Assembly (NCBI RefSeq): GCF_024622045.1
Contig: NZ_JANKBP010000003.1
Source: Rodentibacter caecimuris
GTDB lineage: Bacteria; Pseudomonadota; Gammaproteobacteria; Enterobacterales; Pasteurellaceae
DNA: 64,000 nucleotides
Strand: one strand, 5' to 3'
Shown here one piece after another: positions 46,069 through 54,545 of this stretch. The translations under genes and the position numbers were made by a program. The first letter of the stretch is position 1; every line of letters begins with the position of its first letter. The notes below the pieces were generated by a model. It made no database searches and was not told the origin of the DNA. It was given only the letters and a program-made list of their open reading frames with translations.

Positions 46069-46740
46069 ATGGGAATAATTATTACCGTTGATGGCCCAAG
46101 TGGGGCGGGAAAAGGCACATTGTGCTATGCGTTAGCGGAAAAATTAGGTTATGCCTTGTTAGATAGTGGGGCGATTTATCGTGTTACAGCATTGGCTGCG
46201 CTAAAAAGTGCGGTCGATTTATCCGATGAATTTGCGTTGGCGGAATTGGCAGGTAATTTGGATATTCAATTTGTTCCGCAAGATGGGGAAGTGAAGATTT
46301 TATTAAACGGAGAGAATGTAAGCCGTTTAATTCGCACTCAAGAAACAGCGGATGCCGCATCAAAAATCGCTGTTTTTCCACAAGTTAGAGCGGCACTACT
46401 GCAACTTCAACGGGATTTTGCCAAAAATAATAACCTCATTGCTGACGGACGTGATATGGGAACCGTGGTATTTCCCAATGCTCAGATAAAACTCTTTTTA
46501 GATGCAAGTGCCGAAGAACGTGCAAAAAGGCGCTACAAACAGTTGCAAAGCAAGGGAATTAGTGGTAACTTTGCACAGATTTTGGCCGAGATAAAGGAAC
46601 GGGATTTTCGTGATAGAAATCGTGAGGTCGCTCCGCTTAAGCCGGCTGAAGATGCGTTGTTACTTGATAGTACAACATTGAGTATTGATGACGTGATTGC
46701 TCAAGCGATGGCTTATATTCAACAACGTAAAAATACTTAA
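46069..46740 (+). CDS. cmk: Cytidylate kinase
   Basis: Phosphorylates CMP and dCMP. The 223-residue P-loop kinase has ITVDGPSGAGKGTLCYALAE (P-loop GPSGAGKGT), GAIYRVTALAA, DGRDMGTVVFP and the lid region KRRYKQLQSKG. It lies upstream of rpsA, the same order as in most gammaproteobacteria. An uptake signal occurs inside the gene near 46208. Confidence 0.96.
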   Translation: MGIIITVDGPSGAGKGTLCYALAEKLGYALLDSGAIYRVTALAALKSAVDLSDEFALAELAGNLDIQFVPQDGEVKILLNGENVSRLIRTQETADAASKIAVFPQVRAALLQLQRDFAKNNNLIADGRDMGTVVFPNAQIKLFLDASAEERAKRRYKQLQSKGISGNFAQILAEIKERDFRDRNREVAPLKPAEDALLLDSTTLSIDDVIAQAMAYIQQRKNT

Positions 46741-46835
46741 CTTTGTTTATTCAAGGATGAATAGACGTTTATTCTCAACCCCACATCTTATGGATAAAAT
46801 GTGGATGTTATTAACTTTTAAAGAAGATTATTTAT

Positions 46836-48485
46836 ATGTCAGAATCTTTTGCTCAACTCTTTGAAGAATCATTAAAAGGCCTTGAAACCCGTCAAGGTTC
46901 AATCGTTAGCGGTACTGTAGTAGCTATTCAAAAAGGTTTCGTCCTTGTTGATGCCGGTTTAAAATCCGAATCTGCAATTCCCGTTGCTGAGTTCCTAAAT
47001 GCACAAGGTGAACTTGAAGTTCAAGTCGGCGATACGGTGAATGTTGCATTAGATGCAGTTGAAGATGGTTTCGGTGAAACTAAGCTTTCTCGTGAGAAAG
47101 CGGTTCGTCACGAATCTTGGATTGAATTAGAAAAAGCTTATGAAGAAAAAGCGACTGTTATCGGTTTAATCAACGGTAAAGTAAAAGGCGGTTTCACAGT
47201 TGAGCTAAACGGTGTTCGTGCATTCTTACCTGGTTCTTTAGTTGATACTCGCCCTGCTCGTGATGCGGATCACTTATTAGGTAAAGAATTAGAATTCAAA
47301 GTGATCAAATTAGATCAAAAACGTAATAACGTTGTGGTTTCTCGTCGCGCAGTGATTGAGTCAGAAAATAGCCAAGAACGTGAACAAGTGTTAGAAAACC
47401 TTGTTGAAGGTTCGGAAGTTAAAGGTATTGTTAAAAACTTAACTGATTACGGTGCATTCGTTGATTTAGGCGGTGTTGACGGTTTACTTCATATCACAGA
47501 TATGGCTTGGAAACGTGTTAAACACCCAAGCGAAATCGTGAATGTTGGTGATGAAGTAACCGTTAAAGTATTGAAGTTTGATAAGGATCGTACTCGTGTG
47601 TCTTTAGGCTTAAAACAATTAGGTCAAGATCCATGGGTTGCTATCGCTGAAAATCATCCGGTAAACAGCAAATTAACCGGTAAAGTAACTAACCTAACTG
47701 ACTATGGCTGTTTTGTTGAGATCTTAGATGGTGTTGAAGGCTTAGTTCACGTTTCTGAAATGGATTGGACTAACAAAAACATTCATCCGTCTAAAGTGGT
47801 TAGCTTAGGCGATGTTGTTGAAGTCATGGTATTAGAAATTGACGAAGAACGTCGTCGTATTTCTTTAGGCTTAAAACAATGTAAACCTAACCCGTGGACT
47901 CAATTTGCTGAAACTCACAATAAAGGCGACAAAGTAACCGGTAAAATTAAATCTATCACTGATTTCGGTATCTTTATCGGTCTTGAAGGTGGAATCGATG
48001 GTTTAGTTCATTTATCTGATATTTCTTGGAATGTATCAGGTGAAGAAGCGGTTCGTAACTACAAAAAAGGTGACGAAGTTTCTGCAGTAGTATTAGCAGT
48101 AGATGCAGTTAAAGAGCGTATTTCTTTAGGTATCAAACAACTTGAAGAAGATCCGTTTAATAACTTCATCGCAATCAATAAGAAGGGGGCGGTAGTTTCT
48201 GCAACTGTGGTTGAAGCTGATGCAAAAGGCGCTAAAGTAGAATTAGTAGGCGGAGCTGAAGGTTATATTCGTGCGGCAGATCTTACTGATGAAGTGGCGG
48301 CAGGTGATGTCGTTGAAGCGAAATACACCGGTGTAGATCGTAAAGCCCGTATTGTTCATTTATCTGTAAAAGCAAAAGCTCAGGCTGAAGAAGCTGCGGC
48401 AGTTGCAAGCGTGAATAACAAACAAGAAGAAGTTGCTATTCCGAATGCAATGGCTGAAGCGTTTAAAGCAGCTAAAGGTGAATAA
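46836..48485 (+). CDS. rpsA: 30S ribosomal protein S1
   Basis: mRNA-binding ribosomal protein needed for initiation on structured or weak ribosome sites. The 549-residue protein has six S1 repeats, two N-terminal ones that dock on the ribosome and four RNA-binding ones (for example DYGAFVDLGGVDGLLHITDM, DYGCFVEILDGVEGLVHVSE, DFGIFIGLEGGIDGLVHLSD). The leader has no good Shine-Dalgarno but has a CCACAT / ATGTGG hairpin at 46781-46804, as expected for an autoregulated S1 message. It shows the biased codon use of a highly expressed gene. Confidence 0.97.
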   Translation: MSESFAQLFEESLKGLETRQGSIVSGTVVAIQKGFVLVDAGLKSESAIPVAEFLNAQGELEVQVGDTVNVALDAVEDGFGETKLSREKAVRHESWIELEKAYEEKATVIGLINGKVKGGFTVELNGVRAFLPGSLVDTRPARDADHLLGKELEFKVIKLDQKRNNVVVSRRAVIESENSQEREQVLENLVEGSEVKGIVKNLTDYGAFVDLGGVDGLLHITDMAWKRVKHPSEIVNVGDEVTVKVLKFDKDRTRVSLGLKQLGQDPWVAIAENHPVNSKLTGKVTNLTDYGCFVEILDGVEGLVHVSEMDWTNKNIHPSKVVSLGDVVEVMVLEIDEERRRISLGLKQCKPNPWTQFAETHNKGDKVTGKIKSITDFGIFIGLEGGIDGLVHLSDISWNVSGEEAVRNYKKGDEVSAVVLAVDAVKERISLGIKQLEEDPFNNFIAINKKGAVVSATVVEADAKGAKVELVGGAEGYIRAADLTDEVAAGDVVEAKYTGVDRKARIVHLSVKAKAQAEEAAAVASVNNKQEEVAIPNAMAEAFKAAKGE

Positions 48486-48501
48486 TTAATTTATTCTGTC
48501 A

Positions 48502-48528
48502 GGCTGGGTTTGTCCCAGCCTTCTTTTT
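48502..48528 (+). terminator. Intrinsic terminator after rpsA
   Basis: GGCTGGG-TTTGT-CCCAGCC is followed by TTCTTTTTCTTC. Confidence 0.85.
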
Positions 48529-48531
48529 CTT

Positions 48532-48580
48532 CAAGTTTTATTGATAATTCATATGGTAAATGAATTATCAATAAAACTTG
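48532..48580. repeat. Perfect 21-bp inverted repeat in the ihfB leader
   Basis: The arm at 48532-48552 (starting CAAGTTTTATTG) is an exact reverse complement of 48560-48580 (ending CAATAAAACTTG), with a 7-base loop ATGGTAA. It lies between the rpsA terminator and ihfB. It is AT-rich and has no U tract, so it is not an ordinary terminator. Confidence 0.85.
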
Positions 48581-48621
48581 TTGTCATAAGTATACTAAAT
48601 TAGAAATAAAGGAGAAATATG

Positions 48622-48906
48622 ATGACCAAATCAGAACTTATTGAAAATTTATCTGCTAAACATCCTTCTTTACCTGTAAAAGAAATTGAAGCTATTGTGA
48701 AAGATATTTTAGAACTTATTGCACAATCGTTGGAAGAAGCGAACCGCATAGAAATTCGGGGATTTGGAAGTTTTTCTCTTCATTATCGTCAGCCCCGCCT
48801 CGGTAGAAACCCGAAGACAGGCGATTCTGTGAAATTAGATGCTAAATGTGTACCTCATTTTAAGGCGGGTAAAGAACTGAGAGAACGTGTAGATATATTC
48901 TCTTAG
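48622..48906 (+). CDS. ihfB: Integration host factor beta subunit
   Basis: DNA-bending protein that pairs with IhfA. The product is 94 residues from the second of two tandem ATG codons; the second has the better distance from GGAGAAA and matches the usual MTKSEL start. The DNA-arm motif GRNPKTGDSVKLDAK and IEIRGFGSFSLHYRQPRLGR are intact. It lies downstream of rpsA, as in enterics. A long perfect hairpin precedes its ribosome site. Confidence 0.95.
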   Translation: MTKSELIENLSAKHPSLPVKEIEAIVKDILELIAQSLEEANRIEIRGFGSFSLHYRQPRLGRNPKTGDSVKLDAKCVPHFKAGKELRERVDIFS

Positions 48907-48991
48907 AAATAGATGAAATAGCGACACTTAGGTGTCGTTTTTCATTAGAAACTTTGGCATAATAAAGAAAACGTTTTCTAAAGGATCTTGT

Positions 48992-49291
48992 ATGATTAAA
49001 TACATTTTAGGATTTATAATTACTTTAGCCATCGTGCTTGTAGCAGTTACAATTGGTGCGAATAATGATCAAATAATTACGTTCAATTATATTTTTGCAG
49101 AAAGTCAGTTCCAACTTTCAACACTTGTTGCTATTTTGTTTGGTTTAGGATTAATTTTAGGATGGCTTATTACTGGTTTCTTCTACTTAAAATTGAAACT
49201 AAAAAATATGTCTCTTAGCCGTCAAATTAAACGTCAAACTTTACAAATTAATGAATTAACAAGCATTCGTGATAAGGCTAAGGCAGAATAA
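48992..49291 (+). CDS. lapA: Lipopolysaccharide assembly protein A (LapA, YciS)
   Basis: Small inner-membrane protein that works with LapB in balancing LPS synthesis. The ATG at 48992 follows AAAGGA and gives 99 residues with two membrane helices (about 4-22 and 43-65) and a charged C-terminal tail (LKLKNMSLSRQIKRQTLQIN). A longer frame from 48932 adds unrelated residues. The stop overlaps the lapB start by one base. Confidence 0.9.
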   Translation: MIKYILGFIITLAIVLVAVTIGANNDQIITFNYIFAESQFQLSTLVAILFGLGLILGWLITGFFYLKLKLKNMSLSRQIKRQTLQINELTSIRDKAKAE

Positions 49292-50481
49292 TGCTTGAGT
49301 TGCTCTTTCTGCTTTTGCCTATCGCTGCTGCTTATGGTTGGTATATGGGGCAGCGTAGTGCTAAGAAAGATCAGGAAGGTATTAGTAATAAACTCTCCCG
49401 TGATTATGTTACGGGAGTCAATTTTTTGCTTTCTAATCAAACTGATAAAGCAGTAGATTTGTTTTTGGATATATTACAAAAGCAAGAGGCTGAAAATGAT
49501 ATAGAAAGTCGTTCACAATTTGAAGCCGAATTAACTCTTGGTAACTTATTCCGTTCTCGAGGAGAAGTTGATCGGGCGTTACGTATTCATCAGGCTCTTG
49601 ATCGTAGTCCTAATTATTCTTTTGAGCAAAAACTTCTTGCTAAACAACAGCTGGCACGTGATTTTATGACTATCGGTTTTCTTGATCGTGCAGAAAATCT
49701 TTATATTTTATTGGTCGATGAACCGGAATTTGCTGAAAACGCATTACAACAACTTTTGTTAATTTATCAAAAAACAAAAGAGTGGAAAAAAGCGGTGAAT
49801 ATTGCCGAAAAATTAGCAAAAATTCATCCTAAAGCTAATAATGTTGAATTAGCTCAATGTTATTGTGAATATACTCAAAGTTTGAGTACTGAAAGTGCGG
49901 TCGAAAAACGTCGAATTTTACAAAAAGCGCTACAAATTTCTTCAAGCTGTGTTAGAGCTTCAATATTGTTAGCAGATTTAGATATTGAAGAAAGAGCTTA
50001 TCAACAAGCAATTAAGACATTAGAAAATGTACTTTATCAAAACGCTGATTATATTGGAGAAGTTTTACCCACTTTAGAATATTGTCATAAAGAATTAAAT
50101 CAGCTTGATAATTTTGAATTATTTTTAATCCGGGCAGGGCAAGTAACTAAGAATGATGAGGTTGATTTAGCACTTGCAAAATTAATTGAAGAAAAAGATG
50201 GAAAATCGTCGGCACAAGCTAATCTTTACCAACGATTAACGAAAAATCCAAGCACACTTATTTTCCATCGTTTTATCCAATATCAAATTGATGATGCAGA
50301 AGAAGGCCGAGGAAAAGAAAGCCTGGTTTTGCTTCACAAAATGGTAGGGGAACGTATCAAACAGAGCGCAGTTTATCGCTGCTCAAATTGTGGTTATCAA
50401 CTTCATAAACTACTTTGGAATTGCCCGTCTTGCCGTCATTGGGAAACGATTAAACCATTATCCGCACAAGAACATCATTAA
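49291..50481 (+). CDS. lapB: Lipopolysaccharide assembly protein B (LapB, YciM)
   Basis: Membrane-anchored TPR protein that promotes FtsH degradation of LpxC and so limits LPS synthesis. The 396-residue protein has an N-terminal membrane helix (LELLFLLLPIAAAYGWYMG), TPR repeats over most of its length (for example VDLFLDILQKQEAEN, AIKTLENVLYQNADY), and a C-terminal rubredoxin-like metal site with paired cysteines, CSNCGYQLHKLLWNCPSC. It is coupled to lapA and followed by pyrF after 12 bp. Confidence 0.95.
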   Translation: MLELLFLLLPIAAAYGWYMGQRSAKKDQEGISNKLSRDYVTGVNFLLSNQTDKAVDLFLDILQKQEAENDIESRSQFEAELTLGNLFRSRGEVDRALRIHQALDRSPNYSFEQKLLAKQQLARDFMTIGFLDRAENLYILLVDEPEFAENALQQLLLIYQKTKEWKKAVNIAEKLAKIHPKANNVELAQCYCEYTQSLSTESAVEKRRILQKALQISSSCVRASILLADLDIEERAYQQAIKTLENVLYQNADYIGEVLPTLEYCHKELNQLDNFELFLIRAGQVTKNDEVDLALAKLIEEKDGKSSAQANLYQRLTKNPSTLIFHRFIQYQIDDAEEGRGKESLVLLHKMVGERIKQSAVYRCSNCGYQLHKLLWNCPSCRHWETIKPLSAQEHH

Positions 50482-50493
50482 AGAGGAAAATTT

Positions 50494-51189
50494 ATGACTA
50501 GCAAAGTTATTGTTGCACTTGATTACGAAACAGAAGCAGAAGCGCTTGCGTTAGTTGATCAAATTGATCCAAGTTTATGCCGTTTAAAAGTCGGCAAAGA
50601 AATGTTTACCACGTTGGGAACGAATTTTGTAAAACAACTACATCAACGTAATTTTGACGTTTTCCTTGATTTAAAATTCCACGATATTCCGAATACTGTG
50701 GCTAGAGCAGTGCGTTCTGCCGCCGATTTAGGCGTATGGATGGTGGATGTTCACGCTAGTGGCGGTTTAAAAATGATGGAAGAAGCGAAAAAAATTCTTG
50801 AGCCTTATGGTAAAGATGCGCCACTTTTGATTGCCGTAACTGTTTTAACCAGTATGGAAGATTTGGATTTACTTCAAATTGGTATTAATGCTTCACCGAT
50901 GGAACAGGTATTACGCCTTGCACATTTAACGCAGCGTGCAGGATTAGACGGCGTAGTTTGCTCACCGCAAGAAGTGGAAATTTTACGTAATAGCTGTGGT
51001 GCCGATTTCAAATTAATTACCCCCGGAATTCGTCCGATTGGTGCTGATTTTGGCGATCAACGTCGTGTAATGACACCGGCCGCGGCAATTAAATCCGGTT
51101 CTGATTATTTAGTGATTGGTCGCCCGATTACACAAGCTGAAAATCCGGCGGAAGTGCTTCATTCTATTAACGCTTCTATTGCACCGTAA
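50494..51189 (+). CDS. pyrF: Orotidine-5'-phosphate decarboxylase
   Basis: Last step of UMP synthesis. The 231-residue TIM-barrel enzyme has the catalytic Lys-Asp-Lys-Asp array in CRLKVGKEM and VFLDLKFHDIPNTVA, and the phosphate-binding loop TPGIRPIGADFGDQRRVMTP with GRPITQAENP. The order lapB-pyrF-yciH is the enterobacterial one. It is preceded by a GAGGA ribosome site. Confidence 0.97.
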   Translation: MTSKVIVALDYETEAEALALVDQIDPSLCRLKVGKEMFTTLGTNFVKQLHQRNFDVFLDLKFHDIPNTVARAVRSAADLGVWMVDVHASGGLKMMEEAKKILEPYGKDAPLLIAVTVLTSMEDLDLLQIGINASPMEQVLRLAHLTQRAGLDGVVCSPQEVEILRNSCGADFKLITPGIRPIGADFGDQRRVMTPAAAIKSGSDYLVIGRPITQAENPAEVLHSINASIAP

Positions 51190-51191
51190 TT

Positions 51192-51512
51192 ATGTCCGAA
51201 TCTGTTTTAGTTTATTCCACTGAAAGTGGGCGAATTAAAGAAGAAAAAGCTCAACCATCAAGACCTAAGGGGGATGGTATTGTGCGTATTCAACGACAAA
51301 CCAGCGGTCGAAAAGGTGCCGCTGTTTCTGTCATTACCGGATTAGATTTATTGGATGAAGAATTGAAAAAACTTGCTACGGAACTCAAGAAACGCTGTGG
51401 TACAGGCGGTTCTGTAAAGGGCGGTGATATTGAAATCCAAGGTGAAAAAAGAGAGTTGCTCAAACGATTACTGGAAGAAAAAGGTTTCACCGTGAAGATA
51501 GTAGGCGGTTAG
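51192..51512 (+). CDS. yciH: SUI1/eIF1-family protein YciH
   Basis: Bacterial homologue of eukaryotic initiation factor 1; in E. coli it can affect initiation fidelity but is not essential. The 106-residue protein has the SUI1 core GRKGAAVSVITGLDL, ELKKRCGTGGSVKGGDIEIQ and LLKRLLEEKGFTVKIVGG. It starts 2 bp after the pyrF stop and ends the long operon; a two-way terminator follows. Confidence 0.93.
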   Translation: MSESVLVYSTESGRIKEEKAQPSRPKGDGIVRIQRQTSGRKGAAVSVITGLDLLDEELKKLATELKKRCGTGGSVKGGDIEIQGEKRELLKRLLEEKGFTVKIVGG

Positions 51513-51520
51513 AAAAATAA

Positions 51521-51547
51521 AAATCCATCTTTAAAGATGGATTTTTT
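51521..51547. terminator. Two-way terminator between yciH and the sirB2-like gene
   Basis: AAATCCATCT-TTAA-AGATGGATTT has a T run on one side and an A run on the other. Confidence 0.85.
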
Positions 51548-51563
51548 ATATCTCAATCTCAAC

Positions 51564-51905
51564 TTAATGGAGATAAGCAATGAGAATCGCACCAATAAAG
51601 CTTATGAGAGAAAGCAGTAGAAATATTGGATTGGCTTTTACTACTTTTCTGCCAAAGAATTTTGCTGAAAAGATAACGTACAAAATGAGCAGACAGAGTT
51701 TAGCAATAAGCCAAGTTTCCAATTCAAAAGGCAATAGGAAAAATATGATTGCTCCGCTTACAATTAAAAGCGTATCTGCTAAGTGCGGTAAAATTTTTAA
51801 CAGTTTTATGGCTCGCCAATCTTTCCCACTTAATTGCATTATGCCGCGAACAATTAAAAGCCCTAAACTTAAAAATGCACAGAAAACGTGCAAAGAAATT
51901 AACAT
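51564..51905 (-). CDS. SirB2-family small membrane protein
   Basis: A 113-residue protein with four hydrophobic helices and the pattern MLISLHVFCAFLSLGLLIVRG, LPHLADTLLIVSGAIIFF and LILYVIFSAKFFGRK, as in SirB2/YchQ proteins of unknown biochemical role. The ATG at 51905 was chosen because AGGAG lies 5 bp upstream; a GTG two codons earlier overlaps that site. It follows the lipoprotein gene by 27 bp on the same strand, so the two may be co-transcribed. Confidence 0.78.
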   Translation of the reverse strand: MLISLHVFCAFLSLGLLIVRGIMQLSGKDWRAIKLLKILPHLADTLLIVSGAIIFFLLPFELETWLIAKLCLLILYVIFSAKFFGRKVVKANPIFLLLSLISFIGAILIAYLH

Positions 51906-51932
51906 AATCACTCCTAAATAAACACTCTATTT

Positions 51933-52478
51933 CTATTTGATTTCATAAAGAGTAACACCACACTCACGATTGGTGCTTATTGGTGCAACTTCATAGTCTT
52001 TACCGGCTTCAGGAATAAAGGTGATAGTATTTCCTTTACAGCCCTTTCCTTTGATAATAGTAGTAATTTTTTCCGTTGTTGTGTAATGCGTATGAGTGCT
52101 GTCCAGTGGAATAATTTCATTGGTTACTTGCACTTCGGTGTTAGCCGGAATAACAAATTCTTTAAAAAAGATGCCAGATAAGAATTTTGAATGTGCAGAT
52201 GGATTTTTACTTAATAGTGTTTCCGGCATTCCAATACTCTCGTTTCCTTTAGCGCCAACCATTGAACTAAATGCTTGTGCTAAACCGCCTCCAATAGTCA
52301 CTTTTTCTTTTTTACCATCGATATTGACTGTTAGAAAAGATGGTCGTCCGTTTTGTCCGTATAAACGAATTCTGGCATCTTTTGTGACATCATAAGGGGT
52401 ATTTTGATTAGAGAGCTCGGTTGAAACACAGGCTGTCGCTCCCAATGCTATGATTGAAATGAGTAATAATTTTTTCAT
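51933..52478 (-). CDS. Predicted lipoprotein of unknown function
   Basis: A 181-residue protein with a lipoprotein signal ending GATAC (Cys17). The mature part is beta-rich (RIRLYGQNGRPSFLTVNID, FFKEFVIPANTEVQVTNEI) with a late pair of cysteines (GKGCKGN and NRECGV) that could form a disulfide. It has its own start just after the inverted uptake-signal pair that ends ettA. I do not recognise the family. Confidence 0.72.
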   Translation of the reverse strand: MKKLLLISIIALGATACVSTELSNQNTPYDVTKDARIRLYGQNGRPSFLTVNIDGKKEKVTIGGGLAQAFSSMVGAKGNESIGMPETLLSKNPSAHSKFLSGIFFKEFVIPANTEVQVTNEIIPLDSTHTHYTTTEKITTIIKGKGCKGNTITFIPEAGKDYEVAPISTNRECGVTLYEIK

Positions 52479-52496
52479 TTTGACTCCTGAAATTAT

Positions 52497-52524
52497 AAAG
52501 TGCGGTTAAAATTAACCGCACTTT
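52497..52524 (-). terminator. Inverted uptake-signal terminator of ettA
   Basis: AAAGTGCGGTTAA pairs with TTAACCGCACTTT, with only two bases between the arms, 10 bp beyond the ettA stop. Confidence 0.8.
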
Positions 52525-52533
52525 TCTTGCCTT

Positions 52534-54204
52534 TTATTTTGCAATACGTTTATATTTCATTCTGTGTGGCTGCAATGCCTCTGTGCCAAAGGTTTTCTTT
52601 TTCCACTCTTCGTAGTCGGAGAAGTTGCCTTCGTAGAAGGTGACTTTGCCTTCATCGCCATAGTCTAAAATATGGGTTGCAATACGGTCTAGGAACCAAC
52701 GGTCATGGGAGATCACCATTGCACAACCCGGGAATTCCAAGATTGCATTTTCTAATGCACGCAAGGTTTCTACATCAAGATCATTAGTCGGTTCATCCAG
52801 TAAGAGCACGTTGCCGCCTGCTTGTAATAATTTAGCTAAATGTAAACGCCCACGCTCACCACCGGAGAGTTCGCCAACCCGTTTTTGTTGATCAACACCT
52901 TTGAAATTGAAGCGTCCGACATAAGCACGGCTTGGAATTTCAAAATTACCGATGGTGAGAATATCTTGTCCGTTTGATACTTCTTCCCACACGGTTTTTT
53001 TATCATCCATGGCATCACGGAATTGATCTACGGAGGCGAGAACAACGGTTTCTCCCATTGTAATAGAGCCGCTATCAGGTTTTTCCTGACCTGAAAGCAT
53101 ACGGAATAGAGTAGATTTACCCGCCCCGTTAGCCCCGATGATCCCTACAATCGCACCTTTCGGAATGGAGAAAGAAAGGTCATCAATTAGGGTACGATCT
53201 CCGTAAGATTTAGTGAGATTTTGTACTTCGATCACTTTATCACCTAAACGTGGACCCGGTGGAATAAAGAGTTCATTGGTCTCATTACGTTTTTGATATT
53301 CACCTGAATTGAGTTCCTCAAAACGTGCCATACGTGCTTTGCTTTTCGCCTGGCGACCTTTCGGATTTTGGCGAACCCATTCCAATTCTTTCTCAATAGA
53401 TTTTTGACGAGCCGATTCCGCCGCTTGCTCTTGGGCTAGGCGTTTTTCTTTTTGCTCCAACCAAGAAGAGTAGTTACCTTCCCACGGAATTCCCTCACCA
53501 CGGTCAAGCTCTAAAATCCAACCGGCCACATTGTCTAGGAAATAGCGGTCGTGGGTAATTGCTACTACCGTACCTTCATAGTCGTGTAAGAAACGCTCCA
53601 ACCACGCCACTGATTCTGCATCTAGGTGGTTGGTCGGCTCGTCGAGCAATAGCATATCCGGCTTTTCAAGCAACAGACGGCAAAGTGCGACACGGCGGCG
53701 TTCACCACCCGACAAATGCTCAATTTTTGCGTCCCAATCAGGTAAGCGTAATGCATCGGCGGCACGCTCTAGCTGGTTATCTAAATTATGTCCGTCTTGT
53801 GCTTGAATGATTGCTTCCAACTCGGCTTGTTCTGCTGCGAGTTTATCAAAATCCGCATCAGGATCGGCATAAAGGGCATAAACTTCATCAAGACGAGTAA
53901 GCGCATTTTTAACTTCAGAGACGGCCTCTTCCACGGCTTCACGCACGCTTTGTTGCGGTTCTAACTTTGGCTCTTGTGGAAGATAGCCAATTTTAATGCC
54001 CGGTTGTGGACGTGCTTCTCCTTCGATCTCCTTATCAATCCCGGCCATAATGCGGAGTAGAGTGGATTTACCCGCCCCGTTTAAGCCAAGAACCCCAATT
54101 TTCGCACCGGGAAAAAAACTTAGGGAAATATCTTTTAAAATATGCCGTTTAGGTGGAACAACCTTCCCGACACGATGCATGGTATAAACAAATTGTGATG
54201 ACAT
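52534..54204 (-). CDS. ettA: ABC-F translation factor EttA
   Basis: Energy-dependent translational throttle that binds the ribosomal E site and responds to ATP/ADP ratio. The 556-residue protein has two ABC cassettes: Walker A GLNGAGKST and GANGAGKST, signatures LSGGERRR and LSGGERGR, and Walker B LLLDEPTNHLD and LLLDEPTNDLD. Between them is the arm/linker with KGRQAKSKARMARFEEL. No membrane segment is present. An FnrS-like RNA is encoded just upstream on the same strand and ends 74 bp before the ettA start codon. Confidence 0.97.
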   Translation of the reverse strand: MSSQFVYTMHRVGKVVPPKRHILKDISLSFFPGAKIGVLGLNGAGKSTLLRIMAGIDKEIEGEARPQPGIKIGYLPQEPKLEPQQSVREAVEEAVSEVKNALTRLDEVYALYADPDADFDKLAAEQAELEAIIQAQDGHNLDNQLERAADALRLPDWDAKIEHLSGGERRRVALCRLLLEKPDMLLLDEPTNHLDAESVAWLERFLHDYEGTVVAITHDRYFLDNVAGWILELDRGEGIPWEGNYSSWLEQKEKRLAQEQAAESARQKSIEKELEWVRQNPKGRQAKSKARMARFEELNSGEYQKRNETNELFIPPGPRLGDKVIEVQNLTKSYGDRTLIDDLSFSIPKGAIVGIIGANGAGKSTLFRMLSGQEKPDSGSITMGETVVLASVDQFRDAMDDKKTVWEEVSNGQDILTIGNFEIPSRAYVGRFNFKGVDQQKRVGELSGGERGRLHLAKLLQAGGNVLLLDEPTNDLDVETLRALENAILEFPGCAMVISHDRWFLDRIATHILDYGDEGKVTFYEGNFSDYEEWKKKTFGTEALQPHRMKYKRIAK

Positions 54205-54278
54205 ACTCGTTCTTTCTCACTGGTTAAAAAAGTGCGGTCATTTTACTTGATGTTTAGCAAATAAGCTAATGAGAAGGC

Positions 54279-54304
54279 AAAAAAAACCACCCGATTCGGG
54301 TGGT
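54279..54304 (-). terminator. Intrinsic terminator of the FnrS-like RNA
   Basis: The 8-bp GC-rich stem (54286-54293 with 54297-54304) is followed on the minus strand by eight T. Confidence 0.85.
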
Positions 54305-54400
54305 AGGAAAGTAGTTTAGCTATATATTTATGATTATTTTATTTAGGAACTTTATGAATATCAAGCAATCACTTGACGAGGTGCATAGTACATAAAACCT
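54279..54400 (-). ncRNA. Candidate FNR-activated small RNA, FnrS-like
   Basis: The minus strand carries an FNR box TTGAC-TTAC-ATCAA (54445-54432), then exactly 20 bp, then TATTTT (54411-54406). The predicted start is near 54400. An intrinsic terminator, ACCACCCG-AAT-CGGGTGGT plus eight T, ends at 54279, so the RNA is about 122 nt, the length of E. coli FnrS. It can fold GAGGT / ACCTC and TCAAG / CTTGA hairpins, has an unpaired AU-rich middle with ACTACTTTCCT, and shares CGTCAAGYGAT with FnrS as I remember it. No protein gene fits the span. Confidence 0.65.
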
Positions 54401-54405
54401 CTTGA

Positions 54406-54445
54406 AAAATAAAATTCAATCTTCTTGTTTATTGATGTAAGTCAA
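54406..54445 (-). promoter_or_regulatory. FNR-dependent promoter of the FnrS-like RNA
   Basis: The FNR box (9 of 10 consensus positions) is centred near -39 to -41 from the predicted start, the class II spacing also seen at cadBA and torYZ. There is no good -35 hexamer, as expected for an activator-dependent promoter. Confidence 0.65.
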
Positions 54446-54545
54446 TAAATTTCGATGACTTATATATTTTTGATTATAAAGTAAACGTTTTTTAGAATTT
54501 TTTTGTCTATGCTAGAATAAACGAATTTTTTAGATGAGGGCTAAT

